Source: Hymenobacter psychrophilus
GTDB lineage: Bacteria; Bacteroidota; Bacteroidia; Cytophagales; Hymenobacteraceae
Assembly: GCF_900107135.1 (NCBI RefSeq)
Contig: NZ_FNOV01000010.1
Coordinates: 62,001 to 126,000, forward strand
Direction: 5' to 3'
Length of the DNA stretch: 64,000 nucleotides
Shown here piece by piece: positions 1 through 8,910 of the stretch (its first letter is position 1; every line of letters begins with the position of its first letter). The notes under the pieces were generated by a model that saw only the letters and a program-made list of their open reading frames with translations, was not told the origin of the DNA and did not search any database. The position numbers were made by a program, and so were the translations under genes.

Positions 1-1154
1 CCAGCTGCCACCAGCGGCCACTCCCACCGCAAGGCCAGCGGCTTGCCCGTCAGCGCGCTGAACTGCGGGAGCACGAGCTGCACCAGCCCCACGGCCACGA
101 CCAGCGCCAGCAAGGCCATCACCACGGATTCGGTCAGATATTGTACTATCAGCGCGGCGCGGCTCGCCCCCAGTGCCTTGCGAATGCCCACTTCCTTAAC
201 CCGCCGCGAGGCCTTGGCGGTGAACAGGTTCATGAAATTGATACTGGCAATCACCAGAATGAGCCCGGCAATCAGGGTCAGCAGCCGCACGTAGGCAATG
301 CGCCCCCCGGTTACGACACCGTTTTCGTAGGTGCCGTGCAGGTACCCCGCTGCGAACGGCCGCACGAACAGCGTGCGCCCCTGGGCCTGCGTGCTTTTGG
401 TTTTCAGTAACCCCGCCAGCTTGGCTTGAAACTGCGCGGGGTCGGCGCCCTCCTTCAAGGCCAAGTAGGTGGTGAAGGGGCCATCGTCGTCCCATTTGAT
501 GGTTTCGCTCATCTGCATCCGGTCTTTGAACGAGGCAAATGGCAGCACGAAGTCAAACTGCTCGGACGAGTTGCGGGGCACCCTGGCAAACACCCCGGCC
601 ACCAGGCTGGTCTGCGTGCTATCGGTCCCCATTTGCCATTGCACGGCTTTGCCCAGGCTGTTCTGCGGCGAGTTAAAGAGCTTGGTGGCCAGGGCTGCGG
701 AGAGCACAATGGCGTGTTTATCCCGTAGCACCGTGGCGGGGGTGCCCACCAGCAGGGGGTAGGAAAACAGTTGGAAGAAGGCCGGGTCCGCGTATTTGGC
801 GACGGCGCTGAGGTGCAGGCCGCCCGCCGCCAGCGTGAACTTGGGGAAGAACGGAACCGGCGTGGTGGTGGCCACCAGTTCAATCTCCGGCATTTCCCGC
901 CGCAGGGCCTCGGCCAGCAGCGGCACGGTGCCGGTTTGGGTCTCGATGCCGGCAGCCGTGCGGCGGTTTTCCAGCACCTGGTAGAGCCGGCCGTCCAGGG
1001 TGTGGTAGCGGTCGAAGCTGCGCTCGTCGCTGATCCAGAGGTAGATGAGCAGCGCGCAGGCCAGGCCGGTCGAGAGGCCAATCAGGTTGATGAAGAACGT
1101 GCTTTTGAACCGCTTAAAGTTGCGGTAGATGAGCAGCAGGGGGTAGGGAAGCAT
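1..1154 (-). CDS. ABC transporter permease, MacB/FtsX type (C-terminus beyond window)
   Basis: This is the membrane subunit of an ABC exporter of the MacB/FtsX class, read from an ATG at 1154 and running off the left edge after about 384 codons. An N-terminal membrane helix (about residues 18-40) is followed by a periplasmic MacB_PCD-like region, and the FtsX domain begins near residue 285 with a hydrophobic segment and the typical motif KEVGIRKALGAS. The start lies 22 bp after the stop of the ATPase gene, so ATPase and permease are cotranscribed behind the HlyD-like adaptor. The substrate cannot be read from the sequence; the family exports peptides, drugs or lipoproteins. Confidence 0.88.
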   Translation of the reverse strand, partial: MLPYPLLLIYRNFKRFKSTFFINLIGLSTGLACALLIYLWISDERSFDRYHTLDGRLYQVLENRRTAAGIETQTGTVPLLAEALRREMPEIELVATTTPVPFFPKFTLAAGGLHLSAVAKYADPAFFQLFSYPLLVGTPATVLRDKHAIVLSAALATKLFNSPQNSLGKAVQWQMGTDSTQTSLVAGVFARVPRNSSEQFDFVLPFASFKDRMQMSETIKWDDDGPFTTYLALKEGADPAQFQAKLAGLLKTKSTQAQGRTLFVRPFAAGYLHGTYENGVVTGGRIAYVRLLTLIAGLILVIASINFMNLFTAKASRRVKEVGIRKALGASRAALIVQYLTESVVMALLALVVAVGLVQLVLPQFSALTGKPLALRWEWPLVAA

Positions 1155-1175
1155 AGCCGAATGGGGAGGAATCGA

Positions 1176-1859
1176 TTAGAATTGGCCGCGGCTGTGCTCC
1201 AGCACCACCTGCCCGTCGAGCAGGCGGATGACGCGCCGGGCGTACCGGGCGTCGTGCTCGGAGTGCGTGACCATGAGCACGGTGGTGCCCGCCTCGTTCA
1301 GCTCGGTCAGCAGGCCCAACACGTCGTGGCCGCTGGCTGAGTCGAGGTTGCCGGTAGGCTCATCCGCCAGCAGCAGCGGCGGGGCGTTCACCACGGCGCG
1401 GGCCACGGCCACGCGCTGCTGCTGCCCGCCCGAGAGTTGCAGCGGAAAGTGGTTGCGCCGGTGCAGCAGCTGCATTTTCTCCAGCACCTGCTCCACCCGC
1501 TGCCGCCGCTCGGCGGCCCCCACGCCGAGGTAGCGCAACGGTAGCTCCACGTTCTCGAACACCGTCAGCTCGTCAATCAGGTTGAAGCTCTGAAACACGA
1601 AGCCCAGGCTGCGCTTGCGCAGCTCGGCCCGCTGGCGCTCCGAGTAGCGGCTGGTCTCAGTGCCCAGCAGTTGCAGGCTGCCGCCGTCGGGCTCGTCGAG
1701 CAGTCCCAGCAGGTTGAGCAGCGTTGATTTGCCGCAGCCCGAGGGGCCCATGATGGCCACAAACTCCCCCTGCTCCACCGTCAGCGAGACGTGGTTCAGC
1801 GCCTTGGTTTGCACCTCCTCGGTGCGGTACACCTTTTCCAGGTTTTCGGTTTTTATCAT
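1176..1859 (-). CDS. ABC transporter ATP-binding protein, LolD/MacB type
   Basis: This 227-residue protein is the ATPase partner of the adjacent FtsX-type permease. It has Walker [10 protein letters not shown] (about residue 39), signature [14 protein letters not shown], Walker [13 protein letters not shown] and the H-loop VTHSEHDA. Length and motif spacing are those of the LolD/MacB family, which works by mechanotransmission rather than by moving substrate through the membrane domain. It is the second gene of the minus-strand adaptor-ATPase-permease operon. A large palindromic repeat separates it from the adaptor gene and may reduce read-through. Confidence 0.93.
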   Translation of the reverse strand: MIKTENLEKVYRTEEVQTKALNHVSLTVEQGEFVAIMGPSGCGKSTLLNLLGLLDEPDGGSLQLLGTETSRYSERQRAELRKRSLGFVFQSFNLIDELTVFENVELPLRYLGVGAAERRQRVEQVLEKMQLLHRRNHFPLQLSGGQQQRVAVARAVVNAPPLLLADEPTGNLDSASGHDVLGLLTELNEAGTTVLMVTHSEHDARYARRVIRLLDGQVVLEHSRGQF

Positions 1860-1889
1860 GGGGGTTAGTGTATGTGGTTATGTTCTGGC

Positions 1890-2024
1890 GGGGCGCCTCA
1901 CCCCCCGGCCCCCTCTCCGAAAAGGAGAGGGGGAGCCTAGGCGGCGCTGCCGTTTGATTTCGTCAGCCAATCGGTCGGCTCCCCCTCTCCTTTTCGGAGA
2001 GGGGGCTGGGGGGTGAGGCGCCCC
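1890..2024. repeat. Large imperfect palindrome, REP-like
   Basis: Two 48-bp arms (1890-1937 and 1977-2024) are inverted copies with a single mismatch, separated by 39 bp. Each arm also contains a shorter hairpin around CTCCGAAAAGGAG. The element sits between the adaptor and ATPase genes. Its CCCC-rich arms are related to those of the palindrome at 60783-60915 and the half-copy at 63047-63078, so this is a dispersed repeat family and not only a local terminator. Confidence 0.85.
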
Positions 2025-2025
2025 G

Positions 2026-3294
2026 TCAGGGAGTATCAGGCCGCCCGTTATCCAGCACCAGCTCCTGCTGGTCGGCGTAGCCTTCGTAGCTGGACGTTAC
2101 GACCTGGTCGCCGGGCCGCAGGCCCGCCAGCACCTCGTAGTAGTCGGGGTTCTGCCGCCCCAGCCGGATGGCCACCCGTTGGGCCCGGGTGCCGTCGGCC
2201 ACCAGCTTAAACGCCCAGTTGCCCACGGTTTGCTGGTAAAAGCCGCCCTTGGGCAGCAGCACCGCCGGGGCCTTCGCGCTCAGCGCCAGCCGGATGGGCA
2301 AAGTCTGGCCCCGCCGCAGGCCCGGCGGGGACGCGCCGGTAAAGGCCAAGTCGATTTGCAGGCCTTTGGTCACTTGGGCGAAGATTTTAGTCACGCGCAA
2401 AGCGTACGCCTGGCCCTCCACGACCACTTCGCCCACCTGACCGGTTCCGATGCGGGCGATGTAAAACTCGTCCACCGCAGCGTGGAGCTTCACGCCCGCC
2501 AGCGCATCAATCTGCCCCAGGCGCTGGCCCCGCGTTTTGGCCTCGCCCACCTCCGCGGCCAGCGAGCTGAGACGCCCGCCGACCGGGGCCCGCAGCAGCA
2601 AATCGTCCAGCTTGCGCCGCATCAGGTTCAGGTTGCTGGTCATGCGCTGCACCGATTCCTGCATGGTGCCTAGCTGCTGCTGCATGGCGATGGAATCCTG
2701 ACGCAGGGTCTGCTGCGTGAGTTGCCGCCGGCGCAGCTGGTAGCGGCAGGCGTTCTGGCTTTGCAGGTAGTCCTGCCGTGCAATCACCTGCTGGTCGTAG
2801 AGTTGTTGGTTGGTGTCGAATACCCGCCGGGCCTCGGCCAATTGGAAGTCGATTTCGGCCAGCTGATTTTGGCGCAGGATGCGGTTTTGCAGCAGCTGGT
2901 TGCGGGTATTGCGCAGGTTGTTCATCAGCTCGTACACGGCCGTTTCGCGGTTCACCATTTCCAGCTGCAGGTCGGGGTTGGCCAGCCGCAGCAACGGCTG
3001 GCCGGCCGTTAAGGTCGCTCCTTCTTCCACCAATACTTGCTGCACCGTGCCGGCCTCCGCCGCGTCCAGGTACACGGTGCGCAACGGCTGCACCACTCCG
3101 TCGATGGCCGTGAATTCCTGAAAATTACCCTGCGTGACAAGACTAATGGTCAAACGGCTGGCCGCGACGTGCAGCCGCTCGCCCGGGCGGGGCCAATAGA
3201 GGCCAGCCGCGCCCGCGCCCACCAGCACCAGGGCTGCCAGCCACCACCAGTGGGCAACAAACGACCACTTTTTCTTCGGTATCAGGACATCCAT
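2026..3294 (-). CDS. HlyD/MacA-family periplasmic adaptor
   Basis: This 422-residue membrane-fusion protein would link the ABC exporter to an outer-membrane channel. It has one N-terminal transmembrane helix (about residues 15-33, preceded by the basic stretch KKKW), a lipoyl-like half motif, a long Gln/Leu-rich coiled coil (about 100-230), a second lipoyl half and C-terminal beta domains. I chose the ATG at 3294 because the helix then falls in the normal place; upstream in-frame codons give an unlikely leader. It is the first gene of the efflux operon and is transcribed divergently from the sigma-54 regulator and kinase, which probably control it. Confidence 0.88.
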   Translation of the reverse strand: MDVLIPKKKWSFVAHWWWLAALVLVGAGAAGLYWPRPGERLHVAASRLTISLVTQGNFQEFTAIDGVVQPLRTVYLDAAEAGTVQQVLVEEGATLTAGQPLLRLANPDLQLEMVNRETAVYELMNNLRNTRNQLLQNRILRQNQLAEIDFQLAEARRVFDTNQQLYDQQVIARQDYLQSQNACRYQLRRRQLTQQTLRQDSIAMQQQLGTMQESVQRMTSNLNLMRRKLDDLLLRAPVGGRLSSLAAEVGEAKTRGQRLGQIDALAGVKLHAAVDEFYIARIGTGQVGEVVVEGQAYALRVTKIFAQVTKGLQIDLAFTGASPPGLRRGQTLPIRLALSAKAPAVLLPKGGFYQQTVGNWAFKLVADGTRAQRVAIRLGRQNPDYYEVLAGLRPGDQVVTSSYEGYADQQELVLDNGRPDTP

Positions 3295-3339
3295 TCGGTT
3301 CGGCGCGGGCAATAACAGGAATAAGCTATTGACCGAAGG

Positions 3340-3357
3340 TGCCAAGAACGGTGCCTT
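3340..3357 (-). promoter_or_regulatory. Possible sigma-54-like promoter of the efflux operon
   Basis: Read on the minus strand, GGCAC-N5-TTGG lies about 45 bp upstream of the adaptor start. The -24 half matches the sigma-54 consensus and the -12 half differs at the otherwise invariant C. It is listed because a sigma-54 activator gene is encoded divergently next door. Taken alone the match is weak. Confidence 0.25.
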
Positions 3358-3585
3358 TGTCGCAAATAATTGCTAATCAGCAGTCTGCTTTTAAGCCCTG
3401 GTTGCTAGCTGTTACCAAGCGTCCGGTTTCGATACAGTGGACCGTTCGGTTCTGATACAATTCGAATCGGTTGACGGGCAGAAAACAGCTTGGCCGACTA
3501 AGAATCAGTATTTTCCGAGGTCTGCACGGTTTGTGCGGCCTGCGTAGGGACGGGTGCCAGTCAACTCCTACTTTTACGTTCTGAG

Positions 3586-3702
3586 GTCTGCTCAGAAAAC
3601 GGAAACTATAGCACGTTAAGGGCTGAGAAGAGGGCGTAAGGCTAACTAGCCGTTTCAAAACCCCCGAGTTGGACGTTTTGCCCTATTGGTTTAACAACAC
3701 CC
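3586..3702 (+). repeat. Left arm of 117-bp inverted repeat
   Basis: This arm is the reverse complement of 4288-4404 at roughly 93 percent identity without gaps. It ends shortly before the preferred acetyltransferase start at 3723, so it would form the leader or promoter region of that gene. Confidence 0.9.
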
Positions 3703-3722
3703 TATTTACCTGCACCCATAGA

Positions 3723-4268
3723 ATGGACCTTCATACCCCCCGCCTACACCTACGGGAGTTGTCATTGGCTGACCTAAAGGCAGTTCATCACCTGCATTCC
3801 TTGCCTGAAGTGGATGAATTCAATACGCTTGGGATTCCCGAGAGCATAAAGACAACCGAGCACCTGTTAACCGACTGGCTAGTGCAGCAGCAAGCAACGC
3901 CTCGAACCTCTTACATTTTCTATACGCAACGTGTAAATAGTGAAGAGTTTGTGGGATTAATTGCGCTGAATTTGGGAAAGGCAAACTTCAAAAATGGGGA
4001 GGTCTGGTACAAGTTTTTGCCCACTCATTGGGGCCAAGGGCTCACCACCGAAGCCCTGACTGAACTATTAAACTTTGGGTTTGACCATCTGCATCTACAC
4101 CGAATCGAAGCCGGGTGCGCCGTAGAAAATGTGGCCTCCATTCGGGTATTGGAAAAAGCCGGCATGACCAGAGAAGGACGCAAGCGGCAGATTCTGCCCA
4201 TTCGGGGCAATTGGGTAGATAACTACTTCTTCGCCATCTTGGAAACGGATAGGTCAGCGGTACATTGA
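3723..4268 (+). CDS. GNAT N-acetyltransferase, RimJ/RimL type
   Basis: This 181-residue acetyl-CoA-dependent N-acetyltransferase opens with MDLHTPRLHLREL. It has the acetyl-CoA-loop-like WGQGLTTEAL and the late motif NVASIRVLEKAGMTREG, both typical of GNAT_3/RimJ-RimL proteins acting on protein N-termini or small amines. I prefer the ATG at 3723; an in-frame ATG at 3669 lies within the repeat arm and adds an atypical leader. The A+T-richer codon use differs from all neighbours and suggests transfer. The substrate is unknown. Confidence 0.9.
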   Translation: MDLHTPRLHLRELSLADLKAVHHLHSLPEVDEFNTLGIPESIKTTEHLLTDWLVQQQATPRTSYIFYTQRVNSEEFVGLIALNLGKANFKNGEVWYKFLPTHWGQGLTTEALTELLNFGFDHLHLHRIEAGCAVENVASIRVLEKAGMTREGRKRQILPIRGNWVDNYFFAILETDRSAVH

Positions 4269-4287
4269 ACTTAACTTATGGAAGCTT

Positions 4288-4404
4288 GGGTGTTGTTGAA
4301 CCAATAGGGCAAAACGTCCAACTCGGGGGTTCTGAAACGGCCAGTTAGCCCTACACCCTCTTCTTAGCCCTTAACGCGCTATAGTTTCCGTTTTCTGAAC
4401 AGAC
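4288..4404 (-). repeat. Right arm of 117-bp inverted repeat
   Basis: This is the inverted copy of 3586-3702. It ends 23 bp before the start codon of the sigma-54 response regulator, so any promoter of that operon must lie within or beyond this arm. Confidence 0.9.
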
Positions 4405-4427
4405 TCCGTTTTATCAAGCCTTTCTTC

Positions 4428-5795
4428 ATGATTCTCAAGCACGCCCGCATACTGGTGGTAGACGACGAGCCCGACGTGCTATTCGCCCTCCGGCTGCTGC
4501 TCAAAACGGAGGTGCGGGAAGTCGTGACGGAGCGCAACCCGGAGCTGCTGCTCTCCCTGCTCCGCCAGCAGCCCTTCGACGCCGTGCTGCTTGACATGAA
4601 CTACCGCAGCGGCCAGGCGACGGGTAACGAGGGCTTCTACTGGCTGGGCCGCATCCGGGAGCAGGCCCCCAGCACGGCCGTTATCCTGCTAACGGCTTAT
4701 GGCGACGTACGCACGGCGGTGCGCGCGCTCAAGGGCGGCGCCACCGACTTCCTGCTCAAACCCTGGCACAACGAACAGCTGCTGCAAACGCTGGCCGCTG
4801 CCCTCCAACCTAAAACCGGCAGCAAAAGCGGGGGTGGCCCGAAAAAACCAGCCGGGCCAGCCACTGCGCTACTGGGAGAGTCGGCCGCCATGCAGGAAGT
4901 GCGCGCCATCATCGAAAAAGTCGCCCCGACCGAGGCCAACGTGCTGCTGCTGGGCGAGAACGGCACGGGCAAAGAATTAGTCGCTAAAGCCCTGCACGAG
5001 CAGTCGCGCCGCGCCGCCCGGCCCTTTGTGGCCGCCGACGTGGCCGCGCTCAGCGAGGGGTTGTTTGAAAGCGAGCTGTTCGGGCACACCAAAGGCGCGT
5101 TCACGGATGCCCAGGCCAGCCGCGTGGGCCGGTTCGAGGCGGCCACCGGCGGGACCTTATTTCTGGATGAGATTGGCAATATTGGCCTAGCGCAGCAAGC
5201 CAAGCTGCTCACGGCCCTGCAAAACCGCCAGGTGGTGCCCGTCGGAAGCAACACCCCCGTACCGGTGGACATCCGGCTGTTGTCGGCCACCAACGCGCCG
5301 CTGCACGCCCTGGTAGCCCGCGGGGCCTTTCGCCAGGATTTGATGTACCGCCTCAATACGGTCGAAATCACGCTGCCGCCCCTGCGCGAGCGGGACGACG
5401 ACGTGCAACTACTGGCCCGGCACTTCGCCCAAGTGTACGCCACCCGCAACCGGCAACCCGTGCCGGAATTCAGTGCCGCGGCCCTGCGCAAGCTCCGGGA
5501 GCACCCCTGGCCCGGCAACGTGCGGGAACTGCAACACGCCATGGAGCGGGCCGTTATCTTGGGAACCAGTCCCGTGCTGCTGCCGGCCGATTTCTCGTTT
5601 CGGAACCCCGAATCAGGGGCGGCTCCCGCGCCAGTTGCACCCATGGCAGTAAACCCACTACCGTTGTTGGAAGTGGAGAAAAACACCATCCAGCAGGCCA
5701 TTGCGCGCCATCAGGGCAACCTTACCAAAGCGGCCAGGGAGCTGGGACTCACCCGTACGGCGCTCTACCGCCGGCTCGACAAGCATGATATTTAA
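4428..5795 (+). CDS. Sigma-54-dependent response regulator, NtrC family
   Basis: This 455-residue regulator has an N-terminal receiver domain with the acidic cluster VDDEPD and phosphoacceptor Asp56 (VLLDMN). A sigma-54-interacting AAA+ domain follows, with Walker A GENGTGKE, the sigma-54 loop [15 protein letters not shown] and Walker [13 protein letters not shown] Fis-type helix-turn-helix lies at the C-terminus ([17 protein letters not shown]). All residues needed to activate sigma-54 RNA polymerase are present. The histidine kinase start overlaps its 3' end. It is divergent from the HlyD/ABC efflux operon, its most likely target. Confidence 0.95.
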   Translation: MILKHARILVVDDEPDVLFALRLLLKTEVREVVTERNPELLLSLLRQQPFDAVLLDMNYRSGQATGNEGFYWLGRIREQAPSTAVILLTAYGDVRTAVRALKGGATDFLLKPWHNEQLLQTLAAALQPKTGSKSGGGPKKPAGPATALLGESAAMQEVRAIIEKVAPTEANVLLLGENGTGKELVAKALHEQSRRAARPFVAADVAALSEGLFESELFGHTKGAFTDAQASRVGRFEAATGGTLFLDEIGNIGLAQQAKLLTALQNRQVVPVGSNTPVPVDIRLLSATNAPLHALVARGAFRQDLMYRLNTVEITLPPLRERDDDVQLLARHFAQVYATRNRQPVPEFSAAALRKLREHPWPGNVRELQHAMERAVILGTSPVLLPADFSFRNPESGAAPAPVAPMAVNPLPLLEVEKNTIQQAIARHQGNLTKAARELGLTRTALYRRLDKHDI

Positions 5796-7140
5796 TGGCC
5801 TGGATGTCCGCCTGCTGGGACGATTAGTGCTGCTGGTGGCCGCGTTGGCCGGGGTTGGATACGCCGCGCAGCACCACGCCTACGGGCTAGCCCTGGGGGC
5901 GCTAGTGCTGCTGATACTTCTGGTCATGGACCTTACCCGCTACCTGACGCGCGGCCAGCAGGCGTTGGCCGACTTTACCCTGGCCCTCAAGTACCGCGAC
6001 TTTTCGCGGCAGTACCCGGCGCAGTCCGTCCCGGCGTCGCTGCAGTCCTTGCACGAGACCTTCAACCAGGTCAACGCCACGTTTCGGGAGTTGCGGGCCG
6101 AGCAGGAAGGCCAGTTTCAGTACCTGCAAACCATCCTGGCGCTGCTCGATACCGGCATCGTATCCTACGATGCGGCGGGCACCGTGGCCTGGGTGAACGA
6201 GGCGTTCAAACAAACGCTGCACCTGCCGTACCTGAAAAACATCCGGGCGCTGCAATCCCGGCAGCCGGTCCTGTACGAAGCCATCTGCCGGGCGGTGCCC
6301 GGCCAGCCCGTGGTGGTGAAGCTGACAGTGGGCTCCCAAACGGTGCAGCTGCTCGTGTCGGCCACGCAGTTTAAGCTACGGGGCGAAGCGTTTACCCTCC
6401 TGGCCTTCAAAAACGTGAGCCAAGCCCTGGCCGATACCGAAACGGCCGCCTGGCAGCAGCTGTTACGGGTCATGACGCACGAAATCATGAACTCGGTCGC
6501 CCCCATTGCCTCGCTGGCCGATTCGTTGGGCTGCCACGTGCAGGCGGCCCGGCAGCAGGAAGCCGCCGCCGAATTGCTCGACGACGTGGGGACCGGCATT
6601 CGCATCATCCAGCAGCGCAGCGAAGGACTGCTGCGCTTCGCCCAGGTGTACCGCGACTTTAGCACCCTGGCCTCGCCGCAGCGCACGACCCTTTACGTGC
6701 AGGAATTGCTTCAGGCCACCCGGCAGCTACTGGCGCAACAACTGGCCGCGCAAGGCATCGAAATCACCCTCAGCGTCCGGCCCGCGCACCTTACCCTGCA
6801 TGCCGACGGCCACCTGCTGGAGCAGGTGCTCATCAATCTGGTGCTCAATGCGGCGCAGGCAGTCACCCAAACCGGCAGCCCGCGCATTAGCCTGCTGGCT
6901 TGGGCCGATGAACAGGAACGGGTGATTATCGAAGTGAAAGACAACGGGAGCGGTATTCCCGCCGATGTGCTGGACAGCATCTTTATTCCTTTTTTCACTA
7001 CCCACCCCCACGGCTCTGGGATTGGCCTGAGCTTGGCCAAGCAAATCATGCAGTTGCACCAGGGAAGCATTCAGGTCCACTCCGTAGAAGGGGCCGGCAG
7101 TGCGTTTCAGCTGTGGTTTCCCCCCTCAGCTACCCGCTAG
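5785..7140 (+). CDS. Sensor histidine kinase, NtrB/PAS type
   Basis: This 451-residue kinase starts at an ATG that overlaps the regulator stop by 11 bp, indicating translational coupling. Two N-terminal membrane helices (about residues 8-50) are followed by a PAS-like region and a HisKA-type helix with MTHEIMNS, whose His232 is the likely phosphorylation site. The C-terminal ATPase domain has the N box ([11 protein letters not shown]), G1 (DNGSGIP), F box (IFIPFFTT) and G2 ([11 protein letters not shown]). It is the cognate kinase of the preceding regulator. The small periplasmic part suggests sensing in or at the membrane. Confidence 0.93.
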   Translation: MIFNGLDVRLLGRLVLLVAALAGVGYAAQHHAYGLALGALVLLILLVMDLTRYLTRGQQALADFTLALKYRDFSRQYPAQSVPASLQSLHETFNQVNATFRELRAEQEGQFQYLQTILALLDTGIVSYDAAGTVAWVNEAFKQTLHLPYLKNIRALQSRQPVLYEAICRAVPGQPVVVKLTVGSQTVQLLVSATQFKLRGEAFTLLAFKNVSQALADTETAAWQQLLRVMTHEIMNSVAPIASLADSLGCHVQAARQQEAAAELLDDVGTGIRIIQQRSEGLLRFAQVYRDFSTLASPQRTTLYVQELLQATRQLLAQQLAAQGIEITLSVRPAHLTLHADGHLLEQVLINLVLNAAQAVTQTGSPRISLLAWADEQERVIIEVKDNGSGIPADVLDSIFIPFFTTHPHGSGIGLSLAKQIMQLHQGSIQVHSVEGAGSAFQLWFPPSATR

Positions 7141-7441
7141 GGGTATATGCCTAAAGTATCCCTGGTGAGTTAAACGCAGCGTACTACCTGAATCTAGTCT
7201 TTAACTCGTTAAGCGTCCCGGGTACGACGCAACCAGTAGTAGTGGCCCGTTATCGTACCCTGTCAGCAGAATAGAGGATGCTTAAATCACCGGTTCCACT
7301 AACTAAAATTGGCTTTGGTTAAAAGTTCGGGCCAAAAGTCACATGTGAGCTTATGTATTTTATATGCATATAGTGAGCAAGGTTGAATTGAGGGCAATTT
7401 CTTTGATAATATTAGGCTAATCTTTGCCTGAGACTTCTTCT
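7141..7441. other. Intergenic region, no gene seen
   Basis: About 300 bases separate the kinase from a decayed response regulator. The second half is A+T-rich. Two TTTG tetramers (7402 and 7423) are too close together to form a standard Bacteroidota promoter. I see no strong hairpin or convincing reading frame. Confidence 0.5.
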
Positions 7442-7846
7442 ATGTCAGAAGGAATCCTGCTCATCATCGACGACGAAGTGCCGCTGCGCCAGGCCATTGC
7501 CCGCATGCTGGATCTGGAGGGCTACACCGTGCGGTAGGCCTCCCACTTCCGCCGGCGCCTCGAAAACCTAGCCCAGCATGCCGACTAGGTGCTGGTGGTG
7601 CTGTCCGGCGTGAAGCTGCCCTACGGCTACAACCTCTACCTGCTGCCGCGCTACCGGCCCAAGGCCCCGTTGGCCGAAATCATCCTGTTGACCGCCTACG
7701 GCACCATTCCCGACGGTGTACGGGCCAGGAAGGAGGGCGCCTTCGACTGCCTAACTAAAGGCGACCGGCTCAATCGACCAGCTGGTAGTCGGCGGAAACC
7801 GCGCCGTGGAGAAGGCGCGCCGGCGGGTGGTCGAGCTTTACGCTGA
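7442..7846 (+). pseudogene. Decayed response regulator (receiver domain remnant)
   Basis: Translation from the ATG at 7442 gives a receiver start (LLIIDDEVPLRQAIARML), then two in-frame TAG codons (about 7535 and 7586) and continuing receiver sequence (PLAEIILLTAYGTIP, KEGAFDCLTKGD). A frameshift near 7760 moves the remaining receiver helix into another frame (about VEKARRRVVEL). At the phosphoacceptor position the expected Asp is Gly (LSGVKLP). The sequence resembles the receiver of NtrC-type regulators, but no AAA+ part follows. It is probably the remnant of a second sigma-54 regulator next to the intact one. Confidence 0.85.
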
Positions 7847-8089
7847 AAGAGTAAAATGCCGATACGGAATACAATGCGCTCAGTTCGGCCTTGCTTCCGG
7901 CTATTCGAATGGCTGCCAGTGCTGCCCAGGAGGATGAAACCAGGGTGCGCGGGTATCTTCTGACTGGCTCCGGAGCCCCTTTGGCGGGAGAGAAAAGGTT
8001 TTATATTGTCTGCCCAACAGCCGATAAAACAGTCCTGCCCGCGGGATTTTCACCAGGCAAGGCCGCTGGCTATTTCTCCCTTTGAGCGC

Positions 8090-8869
8090 ATGCGTAGCTT
8101 TTTCGAGGTTTTCTGGTTCGCGCTGGCTTATCCGGTGTCATTGGTGCTGGCCGTGGCGGTCGGCTACTGGTTTGCGGAGGTCCATTATCGCCGCCGGGGC
8201 CGGATCTGGAAGCCTTCGGGCATTGAAAGTGCGCTGATCACCATCTTCGGCCTGCTGCTTTCCTTTACGCTGCTCTCGTCCAATAATTCGCTCAAGGAGC
8301 GCACGGCCCTGATTCACGAGTCGTCGGATGCCGTGGGCGAGCTGTACCGGGAAAGCCAGCTGCTGCCCGTTACCGGGGCCGCCGTCCGGCACCTGCTGCA
8401 GCAGTTTCTGGCCCTGGAGCTGACCGAGCACCGCCCCCGGCCTGCCCACAACCCGGCCCACATCCGCCAGCTGGAAAACCTCTACCGCCGGGCCTGGGGG
8501 CAGCTGGCCAGCGGGCAGGGCAGCCAGCCGCCGCCGGTCGAGGAGCTGCGCCGGCTGTTGCCCGCCTTCAGCCGGCTCAACGCTGCCACCTCCCGGCTGC
8601 ACTATTCCAACCAGGAAGGCACGCCCACTTCGATTATCATGCTGCTGCTGCTCTCGTCCTGGGCCATTGGCGTGCTGGTGGGCTTCACCAACAACGCCCA
8701 GGAAACGCGCCACTATTTCGTGCCCGTGCTGTTCATCGTTATTTCCGTGCTCACCATTCAAACCATCCGCGACCTCGACAACCCTACTCTGGGTTTCATC
8801 CGGCCCAGCTACGGCAACCTGCAGGATTTGCAGCGCTTCATCGGGCCGGACCAACCGCCGGCCCGATGA
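8090..8869 (+). CDS. Membrane protein, DUF4239/bestrophin-like
   Basis: This 259-residue protein has four predicted membrane helices: two near the N-terminus (about 8-28 and 45-63) and two near the C-terminus (about 180-235). Between them is a soluble helical region rich in Arg, Glu and Leu. The arrangement and the segment after helix 2, with a conserved-looking ERTALIHESSDAVGELYRE, fit the DUF4239 (bestrophin-like) family of unknown function. The ATG at 8090 is preferred because the longer in-frame extension is polar and lacks membrane features. It is monocistronic and converges on a lipoprotein gene. Confidence 0.75.
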   Translation: MRSFFEVFWFALAYPVSLVLAVAVGYWFAEVHYRRRGRIWKPSGIESALITIFGLLLSFTLLSSNNSLKERTALIHESSDAVGELYRESQLLPVTGAAVRHLLQQFLALELTEHRPRPAHNPAHIRQLENLYRRAWGQLASGQGSQPPPVEELRRLLPAFSRLNAATSRLHYSNQEGTPTSIIMLLLLSSWAIGVLVGFTNNAQETRHYFVPVLFIVISVLTIQTIRDLDNPTLGFIRPSYGNLQDLQRFIGPDQPPAR

Positions 8870-8910
8870 AACACTCCGCAGCCCTTCGCTACCGGCTCAG
8901 GGCTGCGGAG
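8840..8910. terminator. Double stem-loop between convergent genes
   Basis: A 10-bp stem (8840-8849 with 8858-8867) overlaps the stop region of the membrane protein gene. It is followed by an 11-bp stem (8874-8884 with 8900-8910) reaching the end of the convergent lipoprotein gene. The position between convergent genes fits a bidirectional terminator, although no clear T tract follows. Confidence 0.6.

Larger units (their letters stand above)
3586..4404. mobile_element. Acetyltransferase cassette bounded by 117-bp inverted repeats
   Basis: Inverted arms at 3586-3702 and 4288-4404 differ at about 8 positions and need no gaps. They enclose a single GNAT gene whose base composition is clearly lower in GC than its surroundings. 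No transposase is present and I see no target-site duplication. The unit lies inside the divergent promoter region of the efflux operon and its putative two-component system. It could be a non-autonomous transposon-like unit, an invertible segment, or the product of a local inverted duplication. Confidence 0.55.

Noticed and set aside
3377..3658. 93-codon minus-strand open frame upstream of the adaptor gene
   Set aside because: It overlaps the left repeat arm and the presumed divergent promoter region, has no recognisable domain, and its composition is not protein-like.
7402..7426. Two TTTG motifs as a promoter for the decayed response regulator
   Set aside because: The spacing of about 12 bases before the TA element is much shorter than the roughly 19-21 expected for Bacteroidota promoters.
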